NCBI RefSeq assembly: GCF_000617845.2
Contig: NZ_DF820425.1
Span: 4,329,725-4,393,724 of the forward strand
Source of the DNA: Bradyrhizobium sp. DOA9
GTDB lineage: Bacteria; Pseudomonadota; Alphaproteobacteria; Rhizobiales; Xanthobacteraceae
DNA length: 64,000 nucleotides
Direction of reading: 5' to 3'
Part shown: positions 1 to 7,314 of the stretch, in pieces
Numbering within the stretch: position 1 is the first letter of the stretch
How the letters are laid out: every line of letters begins with the position of its first letter
Translations under genes and position numbers: made by a program
Notes under the pieces: model-generated
What the model was told of the DNA's origin: nothing
Databases searched by the model: none
Seen by the model: only the letters and a program-made list of their open reading frames with translations

Positions 1-268
1 GCACGGCCTCTACGACGAGATCTGGCAGGCTTTTGCCGTGCTGCTCCCGGTGAAGACCGTCGGCGTCATGGGCGACGGCCGCACCTATGACTATGTGGTC
101 GGCCTCCGCGCGGTGACATCGACCGACGGCATGACCGCGGACTTCTATCAGTTCGACATGAAGTTCTTAGGGGAGACGGCGACGCGCATCATCAACGAGG
201 TGAAGGGCGTGAACCGGGTGGTGTACGACGTGACCAGCAAGCCGCCCGGGACGATCGAGTGGGAGTGA
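1..268 (+). CDS. guaA: GMP synthase (glutamine-hydrolysing), C-terminal end, partial
   Basis: The left window edge cuts this gene; the last ~88 residues are read in frame from base 2. GuaA aminates XMP to GMP in the cytoplasm using glutamine. The fragment belongs to the C-terminal dimerisation domain: it carries VGVMGDGRTYDYVVGLRAV, RIINEVKGVNRVVYD and the family's characteristic terminal TIEWE. The reading frame ends normally. A 7-bp inverted repeat (268-284, AGGGTAT/ATACCCT) overlaps the stop codon and could weakly attenuate readthrough. Recognition is confident from these motifs alone. Confidence 0.95.
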   Translation, partial: HGLYDEIWQAFAVLLPVKTVGVMGDGRTYDYVVGLRAVTSTDGMTADFYQFDMKFLGETATRIINEVKGVNRVVYDVTSKPPGTIEWE

Positions 269-269
269 G

Positions 270-425
270 GGTATAGGATACCCTGGGGGACTCCAACTCG
301 CGCGGGCCGTGCCGAATGCCGCCGAGGCGGAGCAGATCCTGGAAGATGGCGTCCAAGCTGCGCTGCGTTTGGCGCACGCGTCATCTACGCTGGGACTGCG
401 GAAATCGGCCAAGCGAACGACCTGA
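270..425 (+). pseudogene. C-terminal remnant of a TetR-type regulator
   Basis: Directly after guaA an open frame without a convincing start reads ...GGLQLARAVPNAAEAEQILEDG and ends at TGA 423-425. It resembles the last helices of many TetR-family regulators, where a GGLQLARAV-like segment is followed by an ILE...A.RLA helix. No DNA-binding domain is present, since guaA occupies the upstream sequence. I read it as a gene remnant left by a deletion joined to guaA. The assignment is by resemblance only; a short unrelated open frame is possible. Confidence 0.4.
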
Positions 426-537
426 TTGCAGAGCCGCCACTGCCACCCAATATCAAGTCGAGTGTGCGGTTTCCGGCGTTTCGCGGCTCGCGACGCCTTC
501 TAATCGTGCGATGAACATTTTTGCGAAGGTCTGCACC

Positions 538-861
538 ATGATCACGATGATCAACGTCTTCACTGTCGAGCCGGCCAACCAGAAGCGATTACTGGATTTG
601 CTTGCCCGCGCCACGAACGGACACGTTTGCCGGGCGCCCGGCTTTCTCTCTTCGACGCTTCACCGCAGTCTCGATGGCTCGAAGGTGACGATGTGCGCCC
701 AATGGCGCAGTATGGAGGACTATGAAGTCATGCGTCGGGATCCTGGTCCTCTCGCGCTTTTCAGGGAGGCGCTCACGTTCGCCACGTTCGATCCCGGAGT
801 CTATGAAATTGTGCAGAGCTTCTTCCCCGACGAGAGCGGCGAGAAAGACCGGGCATCATAA
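538..861 (+). CDS. Antibiotic biosynthesis monooxygenase (ABM) family protein
   Basis: A 107-residue protein starting MITMINVFTVEPANQ. The opening beta strand, the NQKRLLDLL helix, the PGFLSSTLHRSLDG strand pair and the central QWRS..DYE segment fit the dimeric alpha-beta ABM fold, a ferredoxin-like barrel found in quinol monooxygenases and haem-degrading enzymes. Substrate cannot be told. ATG 538 is preceded by a GAAGG-type ribosome site at about 522; an upstream in-frame ATG at 511 has a poorer context. It stands alone, with a palindromic repeat downstream. Confidence 0.75.
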   Translation: MITMINVFTVEPANQKRLLDLLARATNGHVCRAPGFLSSTLHRSLDGSKVTMCAQWRSMEDYEVMRRDPGPLALFREALTFATFDPGVYEIVQSFFPDESGEKDRAS

Positions 862-887
862 GCCTTTCTCATTTGAGCAGCAGCCCG

Positions 888-960
888 TAGGATGGGGAGA
901 GCGCAGCGAAACCCATCGCGTCCGAAAGCGATTGATGGGTTTCGCTTCCGCTCTATCCGT
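888..960. repeat. Dispersed palindromic repeat, family A (copy 1)
   Basis: Two long inverted arms (891-917 and 934-958) share the GATGGG..AGCG..GCGAAACCCATC pattern around a short loop. A second copy lies at 2576-2660. Both sit in intergenic DNA. Such REP-like palindromes are widespread in Bradyrhizobium-type genomes; here the arms are imperfect. Confidence 0.8.
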
Positions 961-985
961 TCTACAACCGCGAGTGAGGCGCGCC

Positions 986-1228
986 GTGCGCCAAGTTCAA
1001 CTCCGTGATGCAAAGACCAATCTCTCAGCGATCGTCGATGATGCGATCGACGGCAAGCCCGTGCTGATCGTGCGTCACGGCAAGAAGCAGGCGGTGGTCC
1101 TAAGTTATGACGAATGGCTACGGCTCTCGAAAGTCCCGAGCATCGGGCGCTTGCTCATGTCGTCGCTTTTGAGTGCAGGCGATAGTCCCGCTCGCAATCG
1201 AGCAAGGTTGCGCAAGATCAACTTCTGA
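986..1228 (+). CDS. Phd/YefM-type antitoxin, no toxin gene adjacent
   Basis: About 80 residues beginning MRQVQLRDAKTNLSAIVDDA. The N-terminal segment with AKTNLSAIVDDAIDGKPVLIVRHGKKQAVVLSYDEW matches the Phd/YefM DNA-binding fold, including the usual arrangement of the strand ending in a Tyr-Asp-Glu-Trp motif. Such proteins neutralise a toxin through their C-terminus and repress their own promoter. No toxin frame follows; the next gene is an unrelated hydrolase 100 bp on. The likely start is GTG 986; GTG 974 is an alternative. It may be a decayed module remnant or an adopted repressor. Confidence 0.7.
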   Translation: MRQVQLRDAKTNLSAIVDDAIDGKPVLIVRHGKKQAVVLSYDEWLRLSKVPSIGRLLMSSLLSAGDSPARNRARLRKINF

Positions 1229-1329
1229 TCCCACCACACTATCGTGCATGTGCCCCAGCGCTTGCGTCGGATGTGCGCTGCGCGGCCCCATGCTAGGACC
1301 TCAGCATCGCCCTTCCGGAGCCAGTGCCG

Positions 1330-2568
1330 ATGTCCGCCCAACCTTCCGCCACCACCACCGACCCCGAATCCCTCGGCTATATGCGCGGCTTCCCGCCATC
1401 TCCCGACCGCACCATCACCTTCCAGGACGGCTCCTTCCGCAGCTTCCCCGAGCTCCGCTGGGCCTGGAGCAACATCCGCCAGCTGGTGCCGACGGTGAAC
1501 GTCTGGCGCGGAGCTGGGCCGGCGTCGCCTCTGCCGCGCGCGGAGCAGGACATCGGCGGCGTGGCCTCGACCACGATGGACGGCCGGCCCATGACCTTCG
1601 ACAAGATGCTGGAGGAGACCTACACCGACGGCATCGCGGTGCTGCATCGGGGCAGGCTGATCTATGAGCGCTATTTCGGCGCGCTGAAGCCGCACAAGCC
1701 GCACATCGGCATGTCCGTGACGAAGTCGTTCACCGGCGTGCTCGCAGGCATTCTGGTCGCCGAGGGCAGGATCGATCCGCAAGCACTCGTCGCGGACTAC
1801 GTGCCGGAGCTGAAGCCGAGCGCGTTTGGCGACGCGCGCGTGCACGAGGTCATGGATATGACCACGGGGCTCGCCTACACCGAGGTCTACACCGACAAGA
1901 ATTCGGACGTGTGGGGCCTCAGGCGCGCCAACGGCATGGCGCCGATCCCTCAGGGCTATGACGGCCCGACCACCATCTTCGATTTCCTCATCGCGCAGAA
2001 GAAGCAGGGCGAGCACGGCAAGGCCTTTGCCTACAAGACGGTCAACACCGACGTGCTGGCGTGGATCATCAGGCGTGCCAGCGGCCTGGCGCTGTCCGAT
2101 CTCCTCTCCGAGCGCATCTGGCAGAAGATGGGTGCGGAGGAGGACGCGCATTATCACGTCGACCGCATCGGCACCGAAAGCGGCGGCGGCGGTCTCTCCA
2201 CGACACTGCGCGATCTCGCCCGCTTCGGCGAGGCCATGCGCAATCACGGCCGTTTCAACGGCCGCCAGATCGTGCCGTCGCAGGTGGTCGAAGACATCGC
2301 GCGCGGCGGCGACCCCGAAAAATTCAAGCCGGCCGGCTACACCACGCTGCCGGGCGCCTCCTACCGCAATCAATGGTGGGTGACGCACAACGAACACGGC
2401 GCCTACATGGCGCGCGGCGTCTACGGCCAGGGCATCTACATCGACCCCATGGCCGAGATGGTGATCGCCCGCTACGCCTCGCATCCCATGGCCGGCAACG
2501 CCGCCAACGATCCCGTGACGCTGCCGGCCTACATGGCGCTGGCGAAGGCGCTGATGGCGGGCGGGTAG
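1330..2568 (+). CDS. Serine hydrolase of the beta-lactamase / NylB-like family
   Basis: About 412 residues. The nucleophile motif S-V-T-K lies in GMSVTKSFTG (Ser ~129, Lys ~132), the SxxK pair of class C beta-lactamases, DD-peptidases, esterases and 6-aminohexanoate-dimer hydrolases. A conserved Tyr follows in FAYKTVNTD, and GGGGLSTTLRDLARFG matches the late conserved block of the NylB-like branch. There is no clear signal peptide, so it probably acts in the cytoplasm on a small amide or ester, but the substrate is not predictable. ATG 1330 is chosen over GTG 1324. No operon partner. Confidence 0.82.
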   Translation: MSAQPSATTTDPESLGYMRGFPPSPDRTITFQDGSFRSFPELRWAWSNIRQLVPTVNVWRGAGPASPLPRAEQDIGGVASTTMDGRPMTFDKMLEETYTDGIAVLHRGRLIYERYFGALKPHKPHIGMSVTKSFTGVLAGILVAEGRIDPQALVADYVPELKPSAFGDARVHEVMDMTTGLAYTEVYTDKNSDVWGLRRANGMAPIPQGYDGPTTIFDFLIAQKKQGEHGKAFAYKTVNTDVLAWIIRRASGLALSDLLSERIWQKMGAEEDAHYHVDRIGTESGGGGLSTTLRDLARFGEAMRNHGRFNGRQIVPSQVVEDIARGGDPEKFKPAGYTTLPGASYRNQWWVTHNEHGAYMARGVYGQGIYIDPMAEMVIARYASHPMAGNAANDPVTLPAYMALAKALMAGG

Positions 2569-2575
2569 GGGCGTC

Positions 2576-2660
2576 GCAGGATGGGTAGAGCGAAGCGAAA
2601 CCCACCATCGTGCCTTCCTCGAAGAAGCTGATGGGTTTCGCTGCGCTCTACCCATCCTGC
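2576..2660. repeat. Dispersed palindromic repeat, family A (copy 2)
   Basis: Near-perfect inverted arms (2576-2604 and 2629-2660) share the core GGATGGGTAGAGCG.AGCGAAACCCA with the copy at 888-960. It lies just after the hydrolase stop codon and may help end or stabilise its transcript. Confidence 0.85.
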
Positions 2661-2745
2661 GCGTTCTTTCCTGCCAGAACCGCAAGATCGGTCGAGCACG
2701 CCACGACCGTCAGCCGCTAACTGGAGCCGCCACGGAGGAGGGACG

Positions 2746-3627
2746 ATGACGGCGGCGCTGCGGAATTACCAGGAGCGTATGCGGCGGGTGCTGGAGCATA
2801 TCGACCGGCATCTCGACGACGATCTGGACCTGGAAAGCTTGAGCGCTGTCGCGGCCTTCTCGAAATTCCATTTCCACCGGCAGTTCACGGCGACCTTCGG
2901 GCTATCAGTGCATCGCTATGTCCAGCTGGCACGCCTGAAGCGCGCATCGCATCAGCTCGCCTATTTCGACGCACAAAGCGTCACCGACATTGCGATGGAG
3001 GCTGGTTACGAGGCACCTGACGCCTTCGCCCGCGCCTTTCGGCAACGGTTCGGGCAATCGCCGTCCTCGTTCCGGAATTCTCCCGATTGGGAGCCGTGGC
3101 TTGCGGCCTTCGGGCCTCTCGATATCGCGAGGAGCAAGCTCATGCAGAGAACTTTTACCAGCGACGACGTGACCATCCGAAACGTGCCCACCACCAAGGT
3201 GGCGATCATGGAGCATCGGGGCGACCCGTCGACGCTCCCCGCCACCATCCAGCGCTTCATCGCCTGGCGCAAGGCAGCCGGCCTGCACCCCAGCACGAAC
3301 CCGACCTTCAACATCTGGCGGTCCGAGCGACGTCCTGCGCGCCCCGCCGACTACAGCATAGACCTTTGCGTCGGCACAGACCGGCCGATCGCGGGATGCG
3401 ACGAGGGCATCAAAGCCGGTGAGATCCCCGGCGGACGCTGCGCCGTGCTGCGCGTCGTCGGCTACACCGACAATCTGGAGCCCGCCGCGCTCTATCTCTA
3501 TCGCGACTGGCTTCCGGCCAGCGGCGAGGAGGCGCGCGACTTCCCGATCTATTGCCAGCGGCTGAGCTTCTTCCCGGAGGTTCCGGAGAACGAGACGGTG
3601 GCCGAGATCTTCCTGCCGCTGAAGTAG
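2746..3627 (+). CDS. AraC-family regulator with GyrI-like effector domain
   Basis: A 293-residue protein. The N-terminal ~105 residues form the two helix-turn-helix motifs of AraC/XylS regulators (LESLSAVAAFSKFHFHRQFTATFG and VTDIAMEAGYEAPDAFARAFRQRFGQSP). From about residue 130 a GyrI-like (SOUL/Rob type) domain follows, with VTIRNVPTTKVAIMEHRGDPSTLPATIQRFIAWRK and GGRCAVLRVVG, which in Rob/BmrR-like proteins binds small amphipathic molecules. This order matches drug- or stress-responsive activators. Target genes are unknown. The start ATG has a GGAGGAGG ribosome site a few bases upstream. Confidence 0.88.
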   Translation: MTAALRNYQERMRRVLEHIDRHLDDDLDLESLSAVAAFSKFHFHRQFTATFGLSVHRYVQLARLKRASHQLAYFDAQSVTDIAMEAGYEAPDAFARAFRQRFGQSPSSFRNSPDWEPWLAAFGPLDIARSKLMQRTFTSDDVTIRNVPTTKVAIMEHRGDPSTLPATIQRFIAWRKAAGLHPSTNPTFNIWRSERRPARPADYSIDLCVGTDRPIAGCDEGIKAGEIPGGRCAVLRVVGYTDNLEPAALYLYRDWLPASGEEARDFPIYCQRLSFFPEVPENETVAEIFLPLK

Positions 3628-3654
3628 CGCTTCCTCGCTCGGCGCGCACGCCTC

Positions 3655-3782
3655 GTCCTTCGAGACGACCGCTTCGCGTCCCTCAGGATGAGGCTAAGCG
3701 GCACCTGCGCCCGTCGGAACGCCGCCATGCACTCCGTCCTCATCCTGAGGGCCCGCCGCAAGGCGGGCGTCTCGAAGGATGG
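3655..3782. repeat. Dispersed palindromic repeat, family B
   Basis: Complementary arms (about 3655-3693 and 3738-3782) contain CCTCAGGATGAGG / CCTCATCCTGAGG and GTCCTTCGAGACG / CGTCTCGAAGGAT. This is a typical long intergenic palindrome of Bradyrhizobium-like genomes. It fills the gap between the AraC and cupin genes, which converge, and could act as a bidirectional terminator. Confidence 0.8.
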
Positions 3783-3812
3783 CCACAGCGGAATTACATC
3801 GCGCCTCAGCCG

Positions 3813-4157
3813 TCACGCCTCCTGCCAATGCGGGTAGGTGACGTAGGCGGTGAGGGCGCCTTGCTCGTGCGAGCGGATGGTGACCGTCTCGCCCTTCGGC
3901 ATGTGGACGATCTCGCCGGGGCCCGCGGTCGCGGTGCTGCCGTTGCTCGTGACCGAAAGCTTCCCCTCCAGCACGATCATGACATCGTCGACTTTCATCG
4001 TCTCGTCGAGAGTCTGGTTCGGCGCGTAGCGGCCGAAGCCGATCGTGATCGGTCCGCCGTGGCGCTGGTCGATCACGTTGCCGGCGAAGATGTCGCCGTC
4101 CTGTCCCGGCGAGCGTTCGAGCGAAGCATCGGCGATGGCGAATTTGCGAACTTTCAT
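3813..4157 (-). CDS. Small cupin protein (EutQ-like)
   Basis: A 114-residue single-domain cupin starting MKVRKFAIADASLE. GRYAPNQTLDETMKVDDVMIVLEGKLSV and GPGEIVHMPKGETVTI correspond to the two conserved cupin blocks, but the usual His-x-His metal ligands are absent in block one, as in EutQ-type cupins. ATG 4157 is preceded by AAGGAAC. It diverges from the SRPBCC-ArsR pair at 4338. The ligand and role are unknown. Confidence 0.75.
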   Translation of the reverse strand: MKVRKFAIADASLERSPGQDGDIFAGNVIDQRHGGPITIGFGRYAPNQTLDETMKVDDVMIVLEGKLSVTSNGSTATAGPGEIVHMPKGETVTIRSHEQGALTAYVTYPHWQEA

Positions 4158-4337
4158 GAGTTCCTTCCGTTTTGGGCGGGGTTGTGGGAGCACCGATAGA
4201 CGCCCCGGGCAGGCGTTTGGTTTCGCATCTTCCCGCGAGGCGGTTTGACGCAGCGGGCATGCGTTTATAAGCATTGACTTATATTAGTTATGACCGATAT
4301 TCCGTGCCTTACGCGAAAGCGACAGGGAGAAGCGCAA

Positions 4338-5000
4338 ATGGAGATCGACGTCGCCCGGGTCCTCGGGCTCGTGACACGCTCGGTGAGGAATTTCGACAAG
4401 GATGGGAAACCGGCGAGCGTCGTGACCCTGACGCGTCTTTACGACACCGGCCTCGATGATCTCTGGGACGCGGTGACCAGCAGGGAGCGGATCCCGCGCT
4501 GGTTTGCGCCGGTCGAGGGCGACCTCCGGCTCGGCGGACGCTACCAGGTCAAGGGCAATGCGGGCGGCACCATCACGTCCTGTACTCCGCCGACCCATTT
4601 CGCTGCGACCTGGGAATTCGGCGGCGCCACGAGCTGGATCGACGTCAGCCTGACAGCCGAGCGAAGCCAGGCGCGCTTGACGCTTGAGCACACCGCGATC
4701 ATCGAGGATCATTGGAATCAGTTCGGCCCGGGTGCGGTCGGAATCGGTTGGGACCTCGCGCTTGCGGGGCTGGAGCGATATCTTGCGACCGGGGCATCGG
4801 TCGATCATGAGACGGCGGAGGCCTGGATGGTCTCGCCGGAGGGCAAGGACTTCATGACGACGAGCGGCGAATATTGGCGTGCGGCGCATGTCGCAAGCGG
4901 GGTCGATCCGGCCACGGCGAAGGAGCGCTCGGACCGCACCATCGCGTTCTATCGCGGCGAGATGCCGCCCGACATCGTTCATCCCGGCACTGGAAGCTGA
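4338..5000 (+). CDS. SRPBCC (AHSA1-like) domain protein
   Basis: About 220 residues from ATG 4338, which has AGGGAGA 8 bases upstream; an in-frame ATG at 4290 lacks a site. RLYDTGLDDLWDAVTSRERIPRWFAPVEGDLRLGGRYQV is the typical opening of AHSA1/START-like hydrophobic-cavity proteins, followed by WEFGG..SWIDVSL and LEHTA. These bind lipids or aromatic ligands; partners are generally unknown. The stop overlaps the ATG of the ArsR gene (TGATG), so the two are translationally coupled, an arrangement common for this protein pair. Confidence 0.85.
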   Translation: MEIDVARVLGLVTRSVRNFDKDGKPASVVTLTRLYDTGLDDLWDAVTSRERIPRWFAPVEGDLRLGGRYQVKGNAGGTITSCTPPTHFAATWEFGGATSWIDVSLTAERSQARLTLEHTAIIEDHWNQFGPGAVGIGWDLALAGLERYLATGASVDHETAEAWMVSPEGKDFMTTSGEYWRAAHVASGVDPATAKERSDRTIAFYRGEMPPDIVHPGTGS

Positions 5001-5362
5001 TGCACGCCTTCGAAGTTCTCGCCGATCCCGTGCGCCGCCGCATCCTCGAGCTGCTGGCGCCCGGTGAGATGGCCTCCGGCGAGGTCGTCGAAGTCATCGG
5101 CGCCGAGTTCGGCATCACCCAGGCGGCGGTCTCGCAGCATCTCAAGGTGCTGCGCGAGAGCGGCTTTGCGAGCGTCCGGGCCGAGGCGCAAAGGCGCCTC
5201 TATTCGGTCGACGCCGCCGGGCTGCAGGCGGTCGATGCCTGGGTCGGCCAGTTCAGGACCTTCTGGGAGCCGAAGCTCGACGCACTCGCCACCGAGATCG
5301 CGCGGGGCAAGCGAGAGCGCCGCAAGGCGCCGATCGCCAAGCGCGGCGGGAAGAGGGCGTGA
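5000..5362 (+). CDS. ArsR-family transcriptional regulator
   Basis: A 120-residue winged-helix protein. FEVLADPVRRRILELLAPGEMASGEVV is the opening helix pair, and FGITQAAVSQHLKVLRESGFASVRAEAQRRLYSVD the recognition helix and wing. No Cys pair for metal sensing is present, so it is not an arsenic sensor; it belongs to the group paired with SRPBCC proteins. The start ATG overlaps the upstream stop by one base, so it is coupled to the SRPBCC gene, which it may regulate. Confidence 0.9.
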   Translation: MHAFEVLADPVRRRILELLAPGEMASGEVVEVIGAEFGITQAAVSQHLKVLRESGFASVRAEAQRRLYSVDAAGLQAVDAWVGQFRTFWEPKLDALATEIARGKRERRKAPIAKRGGKRA

Positions 5363-5375
5363 GGATAGGGTACGC

Positions 5376-5480
5376 GTAGGGTGGATTAGCAGACCGCTGC
5401 GCGAAGCGCGGCGGGCGGCGTAATCCACCACTCGCTAAGCCGGCTCGGATGGTGGATTACGCTTCGCTAGTCCACCCTAC
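5376..5480. repeat. Dispersed palindromic repeat, family C
   Basis: Inverted arms TAGGGTGGATTAG... and ...CTAGTCCACCCTA flank an inner pair (TAATCCACCA / TGGTGGATTA). It separates the convergent arsR and deformylase-like genes and could terminate both. Confidence 0.8.
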
Positions 5481-5484
5481 AAAG

Positions 5485-5985
5485 TTACGAACTCCTCGAC
5501 ATCTTTTCATACTTCTTCACCAGCCGCTCCCGCTTCAGCCGCGACAGCCGCTGGATCCAGAACATGCCGTCGAGCTGGTCGATCTCGTGCTGGTGGCAGA
5601 CGGCGCGCAAGCCGTCCGATTCCTCCCTTTGCACATTGCCCTCGACATCCCGGTAGCTGATGCGCACCCGCGCATGGCGCTGCACCTCGTCGTTGACCCC
5701 CGGCATCGAGACGCTGCCTTCGCGATGCATGATCATCTCCGGCGAGGCCCATGTGATCTCCGGATTGACGTAGGTCCGCGCGCCGTCCTTCGCGTCGAGC
5801 TCCAGCACCACGACGCGCAAGGGCACGCCGATATGCGGCGCGGTGATGCCGATGCCGGGCGCGGCGCGCATCGTGTCGAGCAGATCCTGCGCGAGCTCGC
5901 GCAAGGTGCCGTCGAACGCGGTGACGGGCCGGGCCGGCAGCGCGAGCCGGCGGTCGGGGTAGCGGACGATCGGGCGGATGGTCAT
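5485..5985 (-). CDS. Peptide deformylase-like protein lacking two metal ligands
   Basis: A 166-residue protein with the deformylase fold signature but altered active-site motifs. Motif 1 reads GIGITAPHIG (residues 44-53) instead of G-x-G-x-A-A-x-Q. Motif 2 reads EGSVS (89-93), so the metal-binding Cys is Ser91. Motif 3 reads QHEIDQLDG (132-140): His133 and catalytic Glu134 remain, but the second metal His is Gln137. Known deformylases need Cys-His-His to hold iron and remove the N-formyl group, so normal catalysis is unlikely. The true def gene is presumably elsewhere. ATG 5985 follows an AGGAGG site and faces the TetR gene, sharing its promoter region. Confidence 0.85.
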   Translation of the reverse strand: MTIRPIVRYPDRRLALPARPVTAFDGTLRELAQDLLDTMRAAPGIGITAPHIGVPLRVVVLELDAKDGARTYVNPEITWASPEMIMHREGSVSMPGVNDEVQRHARVRISYRDVEGNVQREESDGLRAVCHQHEIDQLDGMFWIQRLSRLKRERLVKKYEKMSRSS

Positions 5986-6037
5986 GCTGCCTCCTACCAC
6001 TCGCTCACGGATCATTGAAGCATTGCGGCTTGACCGT

Positions 6038-6055
6038 CTACCTACTGGAAGGTAG
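6038..6055. promoter_or_regulatory. TetR operator, copy 1 (between deformylase-like gene and tetR)
   Basis: The imperfect palindrome CTACCTACTGGAAGGTAG lies 9 bp before the tetR start codon, inside the divergent promoter region. An 18-bp relative at 6698-6715 shares 14 positions. Two matching palindromes flanking the regulator gene suggest that the TetR protein controls itself, the downstream membrane gene and possibly the deformylase-like gene. Confidence 0.7.
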
Positions 6056-6064
6056 TTAAACGCC

Positions 6065-6649
6065 ATGAGCACTGTTTCCTCGACCGCCGACGACATTCTC
6101 GCCTGCGCCCGCACGCTGATCATCGCCGGCGGCTATAACGGCTTCAGTTACGCCGACATCGCCGATGTCGTCGGCATCCGCAAGCCGAGCATCCACCACC
6201 ATTTTGCCAGCAAGGTCGATCTGGTCCGCACCCTCGTGGCGCGCTATCGAGAGGAGGCTCAGGCGGGACTGGCCGCGCTCGAGCGCAATGTCGCCGACCC
6301 CGCCGAGCAGCTCAAAAGCTACATCGCCTATTGGGAGGCGTGCATCAAGGATGCGACCGCTCCCTTCTGCGTCTGCGCGCTCCTTGCCAGCGAGCTTCCG
6401 CTCCTGCCCGAGGAGGTGGCGCTCGAAGTCCGCGCGCATTTCCGCTTCCTGTCGTCGTGGCTGGCGTCGGTGATGGAGCGCGGCAAGCGGCAAGGCCGGC
6501 TCCATCTCTCCGGTACGGCTCGGGCCGAGGCGGAGGGATTCATGGCAACCGTTCACGGCGCGATGCTGTCGGCGCGCGCTTATGGCGATCCAAAAATCTT
6601 CGGCACCATCACCCGGCCGCTACTGGAGCGGCTTTCCACCAGGCACTGA
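6065..6649 (+). CDS. TetR-family transcriptional regulator
   Basis: A 194-residue protein. The N-terminal domain (SSTADDILACARTLIIAGGYNGFSYADIADVVGIRKPSIHHHFASKVDLVRTLVARY) is a canonical TetR helix-turn-helix. The rest is an all-helical ligand-binding domain with a CVCALLASELPLLPEEV segment holding two closely spaced Cys, in the TetR_C group near AcuR/NemR-type sensors, which respond to electrophiles; that link is an inference. It is flanked by two matching operator-like palindromes and followed by a membrane-protein gene with the second palindrome in its leader. Confidence 0.9.
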   Translation: MSTVSSTADDILACARTLIIAGGYNGFSYADIADVVGIRKPSIHHHFASKVDLVRTLVARYREEAQAGLAALERNVADPAEQLKSYIAYWEACIKDATAPFCVCALLASELPLLPEEVALEVRAHFRFLSSWLASVMERGKRQGRLHLSGTARAEAEGFMATVHGAMLSARAYGDPKIFGTITRPLLERLSTRH

Positions 6650-6697
6650 CGAGATCGGCACAGACCGGCAGGGCGGTGCTTTGGCGTCGCATGTAAA

Positions 6698-6715
6698 CTA
6701 CCAACTAGTAGGTAA
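6698..6715. promoter_or_regulatory. TetR operator, copy 2 (before the membrane-protein gene)
   Basis: CTACCAACTAGTAGGTAA is a near-perfect palindrome (CTACC..GGTA) matching the site at 6038-6055. It ends 10 bp before ATG 6726 and abuts the ribosome site AAGGAG, a good position for repression. Confidence 0.72.
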
Positions 6716-6725
6716 GGAGCAGAAG

Positions 6726-7301
6726 ATGAGAAACAGCGAAATGGCTTTGGGCGCCGACCAGGCGCAATGGCTGAAGCAGTACTACTTCGTGCGTGCGGCG
6801 TTCTCCACCGCCTGGGTCATTGCGGCCTTCACGATCGCGCCGTCATCGGCAGTGATCGCAGCAACGTTGCTGGTCGCCTATCCGGCCTGGGACGCGGCCG
6901 CCAATTATCTCGATGCGCTCTGGAGCGGCGGCCTGAACCAGAACCGCACGCAGGGCCTCAACGTCCTGGTCAGCCTGGCGACCACCATTGCGGTCATCCT
7001 GGCCTTGCAGGCTAGCATGAACTGGGTGCTCGGAATCTTCGGAGCCTGGGCGATCCTGTCCGGATTGCTCCAGCTCGGCACGGCGGTGCGGCGCTGGAAG
7101 CGTTTCGGCGCGCAATGGGCCATGGTGCTCAGCGGTGGCCAGTCGGCCCTGGCGGGCGGCTTCTTCATCTTTCAGGCCACAATGCCTGCGGTGCCGTCGA
7201 TTGCGAATGTCGCGGGCTATGCTGCGGTCGGCGCGATCTACTTCCTGGTCTCAGCGGTCTGGCTTGCGATCGGCAGCTGGCGGCGCAACGCGGCCCTGTG
7301 A
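6726..7301 (+). CDS. Multi-pass membrane protein (DUF308-like)
   Basis: A 191-residue protein with about five to six hydrophobic segments (for example STAWVIAAFTIAPSSAVIAA, LNVLVSLATTIAVILAL, VLGIFGAWAILSGLLQLGTAV, VAGYAAVGAIYFLVSAVWLAI). The repeated helix-pair layout with GAWAILSGLLQL resembles the DUF308/HdeD group of inner-membrane proteins, some linked to acid or stress resistance. ATG 6726 follows AAGGAGCAGAAG. The operator in its leader indicates control by the upstream TetR protein. The substrate or function is unknown. Confidence 0.75.
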   Translation: MRNSEMALGADQAQWLKQYYFVRAAFSTAWVIAAFTIAPSSAVIAATLLVAYPAWDAAANYLDALWSGGLNQNRTQGLNVLVSLATTIAVILALQASMNWVLGIFGAWAILSGLLQLGTAVRRWKRFGAQWAMVLSGGQSALAGGFFIFQATMPAVPSIANVAGYAAVGAIYFLVSAVWLAIGSWRRNAAL

Positions 7302-7314
7302 ACGGCCATGTCAC

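Noticed and set aside
1105..2685. Minus-strand frame of 526 codons opposite the serine hydrolase
   Set aside because: Mirror frame of the hydrolase; no ribosome site or motif, and it runs over a palindromic repeat.
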